DNA of 64,000 nt, taken from NCBI GenBank assembly GCA_037576195.1, contig CM075101.1, forward strand, positions 12,586,001-12,650,000, in the 5' to 3' direction. Below the pieces are notes generated by a model, which saw only the letters and a program-made list of their open reading frames with translations, was not told where the DNA came from and ran no database searches. Position 1 is the first letter of the stretch. Every line of letters starts with the position of its first letter. The translations under genes were made by a program, and so were the position numbers. This document shows positions 26,901 through 39,178 of the stretch, piece after piece. This DNA comes from Phytoseiulus persimilis (Eukaryota; Arthropoda; Arachnida; Mesostigmata; Phytoseiidae).

Positions 26901-29900
26901 AACTGACTGCTCCACTCGAAACGCCGGCACCGGATGTTTCACTCGAAATTGAGCCGGTACGAGACGTGCCTCAGAGGTTGAGGGGATTCCATGACTCGAT
27001 CGTCTCAGATGTCCCGGGAAACACTTCAACAGAGGACATCTCCCTGAGTTCTTCATTTTCCAAACAATATGGCGTCCTCCAACAGTCATCAAGTCATGGT
27101 CACAACCTGGGACGACAGGAGAGAGGTCTAACGGGAGACAGCGACTCCCGAATCCCGCCAGATGCGCAACTCGATTTGCGGGAACCTTCTCGATACGAAT
27201 ATTGCCTTAAGTCGTGGAATTTATGGATCCATGGGCCGAGATTACCCAACAAATCGGTCTCTCGCGTTCGCGGCCCAGAATTACCGTTTTTCTTCGAGCC
27301 GACCTTTCGGTGTGATTCCACCATGCCCGCTCGACCCCGCGGACACGTGACGTTTCGCTTTCCGCCAACCCAAACCCGATCCGTCCTCGAGCGATGGCTT
27401 GGAGGTTCCGGAAAAAGTAGACGCACGAAGGAGTTCGGGGGGACACTACGCCCGGGAGGGGCTTCGTTTATCTGTGAACACAACACGGACTGTACTCACA
27501 GACGCCGCTTCTGACGAGCAGTCTAACGGACCGAGTGACGGGTCTCCACCGTTTGCTCAAACACCAACCAGCGTAGTGAATTAGGGACGGGGCAAAAAAG
27601 CAACGATCCACAGTTGAGCGCGATCTACAGTTGAGTTACGAACGTGCGATGGAGGATCCATACGCTCTCCGGTGGGATGGAACCAGACATCGGGAGCTGG
27701 ACCTCGTTCGAGCGAAGAACCCAACGGCGCGAGCTGAGGACGACGAATCGAGAAGAGGGGATCCTGAACAAGGAGGTCCCGACGAGGAGAGGATGTAGAT
27801 CGTCCTGTGTTTCTAACGTTCATCGTATCAGACATTTTTCATGGTTCTCGCTCGTTCCGTCCGGCTCCGTAAGCCGAACTCGAGGCTCGCGCGGAATGAG
27901 AATATTTGGACGGCTTATAGTGCATGTGGTACTTGTTGTTCTACGGGCGAGGATCGAGGAGAACATTATGACCTTGACGTTTACAGCTTTAGTAATAGAG
28001 CATCCGGATGGCTCTCGCGAGACCGCCATTAGATCCGGCCACCGAGTCTACGGCCACTGCTGGCGGTCTTCAAGACCGTTACCGCCGGACTATGCGGTTG
28101 TTCTCCGGCGGGCCGACATGCGATGCGCACGGGTGCGTGAAGGAGTCGATAGACTCCAGAGGAAAGTATTCTGGCGACGACGTGTTCGAAGTTTATCCCA
28201 ACTTGTGTGGCTCGCGTAGCGGGAGCATCGGGGCCGCTGGCCCCCATCCGTAGGGAAGCTCCCTTGAGTTGGTCCGAAGATGGCTCCTCGGAATTATTAT
28301 CGACCGTTCGCCCGGGACCCGGATGAGACGCATCTTCGGCCCATTCGTAGAGAATACAGGGTGTCTCGCTGATCGAACGCGGAAATCCGTCAGCTGGCGA
28401 GCATGTTCGTCGATTGGCAGTCGATAACCGTCACGGCGTCCACGCGTGCGCACAACCAAGAGCGGCTCCAACGGTACCTTTCCTGCGCACGGCTGTGACC
28501 GGTGTCCGCGTGCAGTCTACATTGAGGGGGTTATCCACGGAGGAGGACGCGCGAGGACCTCAGCCTCCGCAGATAACCGATTCTCGGCTCGCTCGTTTGA
28601 GAAAAAAATCGAACGACGGTCCAGTAATCCTTCGGTTCGTACCGAAGACAGAATCGAGCATGAGTCGTGTGTTCTGCCGTCGAAGCGAAGTCGTCAAGCT
28701 TCGTAATGTTATGCGTCTTCGAGGAGAAACCGGCAACGCTGATGAAGTGGAACCGACGCGAGCATCAGATACCGTTCGTGCGGCTTTCCATCCGTTCCTC
28801 ACATACGAGAAGAGCGACCGGAAAGGAATCAATAGGAAACCGATTCTCGGCTCGGTAATGAAGGTTTCATAGCTTTCTCTCCGATGAACGACCTCGATTC
28901 CGAGCTGTGTAGACATCTGCAGGCAGTCATGTGCGACAACTCGGCCCGACAGAAATTCCGCAGCAGCTCTTGCTGACACCCAGCAGCGTTTTCCAGTCAT
29001 CGAGTTATCTCAAAAACTGCGACGCCACCGGACGCTCGAATCGTGTATTTCTCTCAAGTCCCACACGCTCCTCGCCTCGGGTGGAGGAGCAGCTTGTATG
29101 GAATCAAAAACGCTCTATGGTTGATCTATAGGATCGAACTTCGAGGATCCCGCGACGATTTGCTTCGATGGCGCCACGTCGCCGCGATCGTGACGAAATG
29201 TTGGCATAGGGTAATCGAGGTTAGCCTGAAGAAAATCAGAAAAGCTTTGACCCGGGGGCGATGTGAAAGTGACAAAGCAGTAGCCGAAGGTCACTCATCG
29301 CGAGTTACTCCGGCACGGTATGCATTACAGAAGAGTACCTTCCGAATCCAGCCGTGTTCGTGGTTCAAGCCGATGTTGAGCCTGCACGCCTTGATTGTAT
29401 GGAACCTGTCGCCACATCCACCATAGTGATGCTAATCTTTAGTCGTTATCACGAGAGTTCTGATCCGCGAAACTTTTTCCCGTGAATGACCCTTCCGAAT
29501 CAGTCTCGCGTAGGCTCGACGAGATAACGGCGACAGCTTAAAGATAATCGGATATCGTCGGGGTCGCTTAGAGTTCGGAATTAGATCGAGCTAAACCTTG
29601 AAATAATGCTTCTTGTCAACGTTAGCGAACTTGCTCCCTAGTGGGCTCAACGAGTTCCGGCCGATAAGCTCCACAAGCGAATCCGGCTTTCCAGAATCAG
29701 GTGTCGATTGCTGGACAGCACAAATCGTCTCCGAAATACTTTCGAAGACTTTTAATCAGATCCTCAGTGGAATTGGCAAAGACGTCGATTCCCCTAATGA
29801 GGACATGTCACTGGTATAGCAAAATAGTCAAACAGAGCGAATTTACCGGAATCTCCAGCGCTTTTCGTTCTCGTGTCAAAAGAAGTCCTGTCGGAATTTC

Positions 29901-31100
29901 GCCTTCCTGAGCGGAGGTCTCGAGAATCGCTCAAGCCCGCTTCCAAAAGTTCCTCGAAAGGCTCTCCGCACCTTAAGCTCCCGGTCTGAAGTTATGGCGC
30001 GGGATGAGCCGGCAGCTTACATGAATGCGATGTTTCCCGAGAACACCCTGGCTCGGGAAGAGCCAAATCTTCTGGACGCGCTTCGGAATGGATGTAAGCT
30101 TTGAGAAACCGAGGGGATATCAGCGATTTATTTCGGCTCCTCCGGAGGACGGAAACGACCCTTAGTTTAGTTGAGTGATTGCGTCTGTTAGCCAAGAACA
30201 ACCGGAATTGTCCCTGACTGCGATCGGGCGCGAATGTGCAGATGCGATCTGTTGTCCGAGTCTGTCGCGGCCAGAAAATGCTCTTCCGATTTCTCAAACG
30301 CGCGGGAAATCACGGTTGTCCCGAACCGGGACCTGACGAGTCTTGCAGAGTCCCGAAATCATCTCTGCGTAAGATTCGCAGTGTTCAACAACCACTTCTG
30401 ACAGTGGAACAGTGCGAGTTACGACCTCTCCTCTTGTGTAATCGGATTCGGCTTGCTTCTCGCGAGCACATTCTCCAGACGCTCTGCTCGGACTGCCATT
30501 GCAACAGGAAACCGGTCCTGCTTTGTTAGGCCACGTCACTGACAGTGCGGGAGATCAGGGGCTACAGCTTGTCGACGATGTAGCTGGTTTGTTTTTCGAC
30601 TGGCTCTTGGGCTCGCTGGAGCCTCGCTGAGAGACTACAGCCCCGACGATTACACGGAATCTTCCGTTGGAGTTCGCACCCCGCCACTGCCGACGAACAC
30701 CAATCGAAGGAGACGGCGAGTTTCTCGAGGCAGTAGTTCTCAAGTCTCCTGATACCGTGACTTCCGTTTCGCTCGTCGCAATTCTGGATCACGATAACTG
30801 ACAAGTATCGATACCATGGGGCGCCATCTAGTCGAAAGATCTCACATACGGAGATGGGCTCGTCAGCGGTTAGACGGCTGATTCTCAGGAGCGACACAAC
30901 AAGGCGCAACGCGGATCTGCTCCAACCGTCACTCGAGTTTTTTTTTTCAAGAATGAGCACAACCTCGACTGTCTCAAATCCGATTATTCCGAGCATCCGT
31001 TTTTCAACTTCGAATACAGTAGAACCCGAACGATTTCAAATGCTAGACAAGCCCCGCTATTTCAACCGTTTTCCGAATCGATAGGTTGAAATAATCGAAG
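26901..31100. other. ORF-dense stretch, gene structure unresolved
   Basis: Composition is less GC-rich than the left third. Several open frames overlap in the same direction: 26966-27514, 27162-27350 continuing after one stop to 27584, 27644-28219, and 28414-28872. Some segments read as natural peptide (for example around 29310-29440 in the frame containing EEYLPNPAVFVVQADVEP), but none shows a known domain, and no chain of splice sites joins them. This could be a decayed gene or transposon, or chance. Confidence 0.3.
28013..28022. promoter_or_regulatory. TCTCGCGAGA palindrome, copy 1
   Basis: An exact copy of the 10-base palindrome TCTCGCGAGA, known in vertebrates as a CpG-promoter element bound by BANP. 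A second exact copy lies at 36607-36616 within a longer palindrome. Function in arthropods is uncertain; this is a sequence match only. Confidence 0.35.
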
Positions 31101-31365
31101 TTTTACCGCAGGCTTGGTACCCTCGGTCACGGTGCGAGCCCTCGAGTTTGGTTGTATTGCACGAATTTGGGATCTTCCTCAGAAAACTAATTATGGAACC
31201 GAGTTGAAACGTCTCGCTCCTTGGGGACCGGTTTCAATTCTCCGTCCTTTTCATTTTGAGCACCACAGAGTTGAACCACGAAGGGATGAGCAGCCTGCGG
31301 CGAAATCGACATTTCTCCTCAGAGATACCGAGTTGATCGCAGTGGATCCTTCTGACGCTGTCGGT

Positions 31366-31586
31366 GACCGTTCGGAAAGCTCGAACGTCACAACTTGTGT
31401 GTCGGTCGCGTTGATCTGGAGGAGCGTCAAGGTGGAGTCGAAGATTCAGATTCTCGCATCGACTGGGAACGTGTCATTTGCGCCGCTCAGCGTAGCGGAA
31501 AAATCCACCAGATCGCCGACGTGAACCCTACCCACTCTCCATTCTGGATCTGCAAGTTTTCGGTATCGCCGTGCAACGTTATCTGA
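31366..31586 (+). CDS. Open frame of 73 codons, possible remnant of a coding region
   Basis: The frame opens after a TGA and continues to a TGA at 31586. The peptide has natural composition (for example RVDLEERQGG, then WERVICAAQRSGK) but no known motif. A second frame opens at 31114 and overlaps it until 31524, so the bases could be a frameshifted remnant of a gene or transposon. No ATG is present at the start of this frame. Confidence 0.12.
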
Positions 31587-31720
31587 TGAGCTCGTTTTCT
31601 CACGAATTGGTTATCCGATTGTTTTATTATGTGATGCGTTTTCCTCAGAGGGAATCGAAAAAAATAGTTCGTTATCTGCGACATTTCGGGGTAATAGGTT
31701 AGAGGAACGCTAATTGTCAC

Positions 31721-32330
31721 CTTCCTCTAGATACTTTTGAAACTTCTCCATACCAATATCTCGGACATGAGCGTACGATTTTATGATGGTACTACTCGAT
31801 GGTACTAGACTTTGTATTGTGCTTCCTCGAAGCGTAACCAAAGCATCAATCCTTTCTAAAGCTTCGTGTATCCATGCAGACAGATGGAGGGATTAGCGTT
31901 GGTGCAAGGAATTATTCATCATTTCATATCCATTCTAGCATGGAGTGGGACGAATAAATAGTGAACTTCCGGGCGCTAATCGTAACCATGAGTTCCGAGG
32001 CCCTTAAGATCCTCTTGTGGGTCACCGCTCGGAGTCAAGGTGGAGAAGGGGCTCGCGGAGTCCAGCCGCTCTGAGCACCTTCCGGATGTATTGATTGCTA
32101 CCGCAATTGATGGCTGAGCGTTCCGACCATTTTCCAACTTCCGACTTTGAGTCTCCTCCTATTTATTTATTTGTTGACCCGGCTGATTCTTGATTCCCGT
32201 GCCTTTGGGTTTGATCAGGAGGGGAGGGGGGGGGGCGTTATTCGTATTCAAGGTATTGGGGGACAGTTTATCGGCTGATACTTGATTCTGGGGCTTAAGA
32301 AAATGAGCCACGGCTCGCAAGCGGGGTTGT
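31721..32330. other. Gap without any ORF
   Basis: No frame is open for 60 codons. A G10 run lies at 32226-32235. I see no repeat or RNA gene. Confidence 0.5.
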
Positions 32331-32423
32331 GCAACTGAGTTGGCCGACCCTCCGCTCAGAGGGCACGCGTGCTCTCGCTAGTTCGGTAATTGTCCAGCGA
32401 CATTTGATCTCATTGCTGATTAC

Positions 32424-32882
32424 ATGGCCACACTTGGTCACGATCGAGTGCTCACCAAAACGGCTGATTTTACCGACGATAGCCGACAATCAGAAAAAAT
32501 ATCCGGGAGGTCGGGGTGCAATTCCCACAAAAAAAAAAACCAGGACTCGGTTCGGAACCACGAGCGCTTTCGAGTGTTCGTTAATAGCATTGTCGATAGC
32601 GGCAAATTATCTGTGCCCCACGAGGTATATCTACCGAGCAGTCCGCAAGTTCCTCGACGGGGTGCCAAACAGAGTTCCGAGCGAGTCAGCAGAAGTGTTT
32701 ACGCTCTGCCCCTCGGGAGAGTAATAGCTTTTGGAGTTTATACGTCGGTTGTTCTCAGCGAACTGATAATTCATCAGGTGCACAGAAGGGTGTCCAGATC
32801 ATTTGTTATCGGGTGGCATTACATTACCCGGACAAGAACGCCCCGTACATTCTCCCGACCCATGGTTCGATATGGGATCTAG
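32424..32882 (+). CDS. ORF of 152 codons with a hydrophobic C-terminal segment, unrecognised
   Basis: The ORF begins with ATGGCC and runs to a TAG. Residues 1-90 are polar and basic; a hydrophobic stretch (VIAFGVYTSVVLSELII) follows at about residues 98-116 and could span a membrane. The frame crosses an 11-A run near 32529, which is unusual inside a real coding exon. No domain recognised and no splice context worth noting. Confidence 0.13.
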   Translation: MATLGHDRVLTKTADFTDDSRQSEKISGRSGCNSHKKKNQDSVRNHERFRVFVNSIVDSGKLSVPHEVYLPSSPQVPRRGAKQSSERVSRSVYALPLGRVIAFGVYTSVVLSELIIHQVHRRVSRSFVIGWHYITRTRTPRTFSRPMVRYGI

Positions 32883-33371
32883 CGGAAGAGCACTTCCTCG
32901 TTCGTGCGAAAGCGTCCGTTCCTAATTTGATTTGCTCGCGTTCTGAATCAATGAACGCATACGGCAGCCAATCGTGTCAAAGTGCGAGCTTGCTGAAGTC
33001 GGACCATGTATGCGTTGGGAGCATTATTCACTTGAGCTTGAGCTGATTCCAACGAGAAGTTCCGGGACCTTGCTGAGGTACGAGAGACCTCAGAGGAACG
33101 CTCGACTGAATTCTTGCGGTTCATGAGTTCTTCAACATCGGCTATCAATTTCGATGCGCCGAAAATTTTTATATGGAGTATTTCGAAACGATTCCTCACT
33201 CCGATGAATAATACCAGCGTCGAATCTTTTAGCAGTTTCAAAGCAATCATGCAAAGTGGGTGGTTGAACGGCAGCTCCGTGCAGCTCCGTTATATCTGAG
33301 TTTGGAAAGTCCGCGGGAGAAGTGTTCGATACTCCGATACCGCGAGTCAACCGGGGCACCCCGAAAATAGT

Positions 33372-33676
33372 TTTTGAGTTCCGTCGCGGGTCTGGTGCTC
33401 CGAAGCAGTACACTGGTTGGTTGCTCTGGCGTTTCCGTGGCGCACAGACAACCCACCAGGGAACATGTTGTTGTGGAATCGTCCCGCGAAGAATTCACAG
33501 CCAGTTCCAGCCTCAAGCGCAGCGAGTGCGGATCCCGGGACGCGATGGAGAATAAGCAAACGACGCCGGGGGAGAACGCGGGAGCGACGCACCAAGAGGA
33601 AAAAGGAGCTCAGCGAGAAGAGGGATCCATTCCCGGGACTCTCGAATGCATCTCCATCGGAACAGTGCTTCGCTAA
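33372..33676 (+). CDS. Open frame of about 100 codons with coding-like codon pattern
   Basis: After a TAG at 33369 the frame is open to a TAA at 33676 without an early ATG; an internal ATG lies near codon 57. The middle part, from about 33465 to 33640, shows purine-first codons and a very charged polar peptide (Glu, Gln, Arg, Ser), like a disordered region. It could be part of an exon. Two other frames on the same bases are also open for 80 or more codons, which weakens the call. Confidence 0.15.
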
Positions 33677-35195
33677 CTAAGCGAGGGGGCTTTTTGACCT
33701 AGAGGCCGGAACAAGATGGAGCCAGCTCTCTTTGCGGTCACGGACCCGGGCCCTGCGTGCTCCGACTTTTCCCTTTGACTCTCAGTTCCAGCAGCAAGCC
33801 AAGTTCCGAATAGTTGTGATCCGGCCGAAAACCCTTCTCCCTGTCTCTAACAAGCTAATATCTCATTCTATCGATTGCTGTCGCGGCGTCCGAAGCAGAG
33901 CAAATGAATCCTTTCGGCTCGCAGTATGCATCGCTTCTTTCGTTCGGTTATCCTCTCGCTACATGACTGAGAACGCGGCCGGACTCTTGTCTGAGGGCGC
34001 TCGGGCACGACGAACGTTGCGGGCCCACCCCTACTGCTGCGGGAGCTCGGCCAGTTTTTGTTTGGATCAAGAACAGCAACAGCAGACATCCTTGGAGTTT
34101 TTGTCATGGATTCATCTCCTCAAGCGTTTGCTGATTCATTAAATCACACGACGCCGATAGGTGAACCGCAGACGACCGGAGAGCCCTTCATCCATAACCA
34201 GATATTCCAGTCCACACCGAGCTGATTCGATACTTCGTTCGACCACCACCTGACCCTGCCAATGTCACTTACAGGTGCTGACCCACCGGAAGGTCGTCCA
34301 GACTTGTTTTTCATTCTCGTCGGTTCTGCCGAACGCCGAGGTAATCACGGGAACGGGCCCCATTCCTAGAGCTCGAATAATGAAAGTTACTCATCCACAA
34401 ATGAAATTCCACGCACAAAACCACTTGTGCGTTGCCGAGCTCTCGCTGCCAGACCCTTCCGAGTATCTGAGCGGTTCGCGTGGGGAGCTCGGGGCGCAGA
34501 TAGCATCGGGCCCTCGAGAAAGAAGGAGGCCACGAATTCGAGCGGGATGAATTTCGAGACGAGCCAGCCAACCAACAAACAGAGCGCTCATTTTTATGAT
34601 ATGAGTAAACGCGAAGAGGATCCTGCACGGTGAACAGCCGTTTCGAGAGAACGAATTTCTTAGATGAGACGCCTCGGAGGCCTCCTACGCCAGTGAGACG
34701 TTTCCCTCGAGCGGCTCATGTGTTCCGCTGTTGTTTACCATGCGACTGTGACATTTGACGAAAGTATCGAGTTCTCGTTTGTGCTCTCGCCCGAGCCAAA
34801 GGTTTGGCGGCCGAGCCAGCGCAGAAATGCATCTCGACGTATTCCCGAGGAGCATCATCTCGCTTTTTCCTCATCCTGGGTTCTTCACTGTTCCAGAACT
34901 CGGATTTCCGCGATCGTTCTCCGGATTCGCAAGCTCCTCCAAACGCCACAGAACGCCATTCTTCTTCCCAGGCGTCCGTATCCGTTGCTTACCTGGAAAG
35001 CGGAAAACATTTTGAGTGGAACGAGTTTCCCAGAGCGCAGAATGTTCCGGAACGCTCCGAGATGGTTAGGCCCATTCCCGGGAGCGATTGGGCTCGGGGA
35101 TCCAATCAGTCTATTGTCTGGGACAGCTCCGGTCGGGAACGACTACCTGCTGCCCGCGAGGCCACACTCGGCGCACGTATCGATGCCAAGGAGTT

Positions 35196-35209
35196 GGGGG
35201 GGGGGGGGG
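35196..35209. repeat. Homopolymer G14
   Basis: Fourteen consecutive G after aaggagtt, followed by atgg. A shorter G11 run lies 1.3 kb downstream at 36486-36496. Confidence 0.95.
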
Positions 35210-36604
35210 ATGGAGGATTGAATCATCGATCCGACGGTTACCGACGCCGTCGTCGTAACTTTCTCGGTGCTGTCAATATTTTTCGTGTCCACTTTGAGGT
35301 TTTGAGTTTGAAGTATGTTGGCCGACCTCACTCCACGTGTTTCAACCGAACGACGTCTACCACCATAAGAGAGGAAAAGCAGGCCATCGCGAAACTTTCC
35401 GTGCCGACCACAATGGCTTAGTATTTTCGAGAGAAATGTTCTCCTTCTGGAAACATTCAGACTGTTCTGAACCCGCGATCTCTCGAGAGCCCCAAGGTAC
35501 CTGATTCCGTTGAATATTGACTGCTTGCATGGAATTCATAGAAAATCTGATATCAACGGCAAAATTCACTGCATGACAGCGTCGTTTGATGTCCCGTGTT
35601 GAGCCGCGTTCCCGCGGAAATCGGAATGTTCAACGGCCGTTGACTGTTGCGCAGGACTGGATTCCGTCGTCAACGCAGAAGCAGCAGCTCAAAGGGTGAA
35701 CACTTCCCGGAATGAAAGGCTGCGGTCTGGATGATTCAATACTCGATACCGTCGCCAGCTACCGAGCTATGCGCCGGAGCTTTCAGAAAATGAAATCGAA
35801 CCGACCATGATAAAAACTGAGCAGGGCTCGCAAAGAGCGCCGTCAATGGGAGCTTGCGGCTTTCTCTTCGCATAAACTCATGTGAATGCGCTGCGCTCGG
35901 CTCGCATTCAATGCCGGGAAACGACCACCGCGTATGACTCACGATTTTTGAATTTCGAATAAGAACCGGGCGAGCTGCCGTCCCGCTAGAGGCGGATCGC
36001 GGCGCTGCCGTGACTGCTACAATTTCAAAACAGGTTGAAGTTGAAGCTCAAAGTCCGTTCCGATTCAACACGCACGCGCTCATCTGCGAGTACTGCTCGG
36101 TACTTCTAGCTCTCTGAATTACCCCGGAACGGTTTCCCGGCGAACTGATTCGGCCGCCGCCACCGCATGAAGGCTCGCTCTGAAAAGTGCTCTCTGTCGA
36201 GAACTGCACTCAGCGAAGCTTAGCTGAGGTACCCGTTGGAGAACATCGTCCGAAAATCCTCAGTGCACTTTGTAAACGGCCCGAACTCCATTAAGTTTAC
36301 TGAGATAAGATGACGTTCCCACTCGACGTCGTGTCGCCGGAGGCTCGTTGAAGCGAGCCAGCAGCAAGTCGAGAGAATGGACGAGCGGATCCTAGCATAT
36401 CCTTCATGTCGAGGTCATTTATTCATTCTTCTGCGCGGTTGGGAGTCGGTAAATGAGTCAACCTTTTCCACCTTATCCAGCGGGAGGGGGGGGGGGCTGT
36501 CAGCGCCTGCGGTTTCTGTCCTCGTCCCGTCGGCATTCACTACTGTGAATGTGTTCGAGGAGCGCGGGACGCGGAATTTAATGACACTGTGATGCTAGTG
36601 CAAC

Positions 36605-36620
36605 AGTTCTCGCGAGAACT
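36605..36620. promoter_or_regulatory. Perfect 16-bp palindrome agttctcgcgagaact
   Basis: A perfect gap-free palindrome with TCTCGCGAGA as its core, 2.6 kb upstream of the FABP start. It may be a binding site for a dimeric factor. Only the palindrome itself is certain. Confidence 0.5.
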
Positions 36621-39107
36621 TCATCTCCTTGAGGAAGCCATTCCAAGTCTTCACGGCTCAGAAACCATTACGCCGGGCCGAGATTACATCGCGCACAGAT
36701 AGGAGTGCATTCGTTTCGGGTGCCACTGACTGGCGGCGAGGGGTGTTTCCCAAAACTGACCTTCCAAAAAGAGCCGGGGAGGTGAGTCACATCAGGGAGC
36801 ACTTAGTTTGTGATGATGGCAGCTCTCGGTTGCGAAGTACACTTTTCGGCCGGAAACGCTCGGCAGGGAAAATGGAAGGCATCGCTTACGTCGACTTTTT
36901 TTTAGCGTGGTCTCGCGAATCAGATACGCTCTCTGATGGGTAAGCCGTGGGATACCTTCGCACCACAGGATCGATCAGAGACCCAAGAAAGATTCGATCG
37001 TCGAGATGAGGGAAAATCTCCGCCCGGGAGATTGGATCGTCGTCGTGAATACTGCGCTACGGCCGCAACTCCTGAAGGCAGGAAGTCGCTGGAAAGCAGT
37101 TCGGTTTGCAGACAGGCGGTCCGAGCAGGCCGACAATGTTTCCGAGGACAGTTCGTGTTCGGGACAGAATTTTTGCTGGGACAAAGGTAACACTCGGGCT
37201 CGACTTGCAGATTTTGGCTCGCATTGCGGCATCGCGTTTTATTGCTTCTGCCGCTCCGCCAGTTTTCGCTCCGCTCTTCCCGTCCTGCTTTTCCTACTTC
37301 GCAGCGACTCGGAGCGGCACTATCATGCAAATTCCGTGCCGGGCGTAATCCAGGAACGATTAAGAATATATTTCGCGCTCGGAACCAACTGGTCGGGTAT
37401 TTTCGGGTACTATCTGTTCTACTAAATGGGAAGAACGAGCCCAAAAGCGAGCAGCACGGCCGCGAATCCTACGGAGATGATATACGCGAATCGATTCGAG
37501 TCCCACGTAGCCTTAAGGCGCAAAGTCACTGCCAAGCACTGATTACGTCAACACTGGAACAAAAAAGCTTTCCTCTCCCAGTCTCGGCTGTAATGGCGCT
37601 ATCGAACCAGAGTCATGCTGAATTGACTCTCGAGATCGAATCTCAATCTCGTCCAAAGTGCACAGTCCACACAAGGATGCGGATTCGTGACCGACGGGGA
37701 TAGCGGTCGCCAAAAAAAGAGCCGCAAACCATAGTTTCAGTTTGAGCTCGACCCAAGGCGCGCTTTCGAAAGTGAGATCTCGCGCAAACAGATTGACGAT
37801 CATCCGCCTCGAAAGTCTGGCTTGGCAGCTGTCCTGGAAGAGCCCCGCGAAACCCGGTCGCACCTTATAGGGCTATACTTCGTAATCAGAGTCCTCATCG
37901 GGAATCGCGACCAGTGCTGTTGGATTCATGGCACACGTCACCAATGGGCCGGAAAAAATTCACGGTTCCTTGGCCTGGTGGTGGTTTGGTGAGCCTCCGG
38001 TTCACAAACGTCGGTTCCCTGGGTATTAACGACTCCGCTCGATAAACGTTCCGTTGCACACATTCATCTCTAAGCCCGTCTGTTTGTCTCTTTATCGATC
38101 CGTCCTCGTATCTTAGTGGGAGGTCTCTGAGTTTTGAGAGGTTACTTTGATACCCAACGTTCAAGAGGCCCGCGCGATTTTGCGGGCGATTGCAATGATT
38201 TGTCAACGGCTGGTAATCGATCCTCAGTTAACGACTACGTGCTGCCGTAGCACCGGCATCTCGATTCGGAAGTTCACTGCGGCCTCCTGGCCTCCTCAAA
38301 GTTCTGGATCGGGACAGTGGGAAAATTCCCGCGTTCGACTCCGAACCCCAGCGCGGGGCGCTGACATCACTCCGATTCTGTTCTTGTCAGGAAAGATTCC
38401 ATAGAGCCGCGTGTCTCGCTAACATCGAAGGTTATTGAAGATGAGACTCGACCGAATCGATAGCTAATCAGTTCGATTCCACGTCACGGCTGAAACCTTT
38501 CCGCATCAGAACAACACGCTGTGCGGGTGTGTGGGGAGAAATGAAATGAGCATGATCGGTGTTTCGAGAGCTAGCGAAGCCTCAATTCAAGTAATCATCT
38601 CCTGAAAAAGATCTATAGAAGGGACACTGATGATTTCGAAACCTGTTTTCATCGCGGTCGCCGTAGGTATCGTTGGCTCAGATTATACTATTATCTCAAG
38701 CGGGCAGTTGCACAACCCTCCGCTATTCGGAACGAACTCCGAGCTGGAACGATGATTAGGATCCGGACCAGAGTGTTGTTGTACGGATTCACTCTGCTAT
38801 GAATGTTCATGTGGCCCGTCGGGTCCTTGCGCCATGGGACGGTGGAAAGCCGGCGGAATCGAGCTGAGATTTATGCATGAAGGAAGAAGTCCCAGGCCCT
38901 TCTACCTCTTGGTGCCCATCCCGACGATACAGTGACTGGAACTGTCCAATTGGCTTGGGCGAACTCCCTGAGTCTGCATATCAATTCGAATAATAGTAAC
39001 GGCAAATCTCGTTGAAGTATCGCAGCAGATTTGAATGGCCCAAAGCAAAGGTGTTCTTTGGTGCCCTCTCCACCCGCGTCTGTCCGATAACAGTTGTGCA
39101 CACAAGC

Positions 39108-39115
39108 TACATAAA
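39108..39115 (+). promoter_or_regulatory. TATA-like box of the FABP gene
   Basis: The sequence tacataaa lies about 70 bases before the FABP start codon. Transcription would then begin near 39138-39145, giving a 5' leader of roughly 35-40 bases ending in gcaaaATGG. This is inferred from spacing; no unmistakable initiator motif is present, and a longer leader with an upstream non-coding exon cannot be excluded. Confidence 0.4.
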
Positions 39116-39178
39116 GGAACGGCTCGGACGTTGAGACGATTGTTGAGATACTCAGCAGACTTACCCACCAGAAGCAAA

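Larger units (their letters stand above)
33677..39100. other. Intergenic stretch upstream of the FABP gene, no supported gene
   Basis: ORFs up to 205 codons (34804-35421) occur but carry no motif and are overlapped by others. G runs sit at 35196-35209 and 36486-36496. The only notable site is the 16-bp palindrome at 36605-36620. Distal control elements of the FABP gene could lie here but none can be named. Confidence 0.45.

Noticed and set aside
28193..28471. Possible WW domain suggested by ELPYGWG in a - strand ORF
   Set aside because: The residues after the first Trp do not match: no aromatic pair and no second conserved Trp-x-x-Pro.
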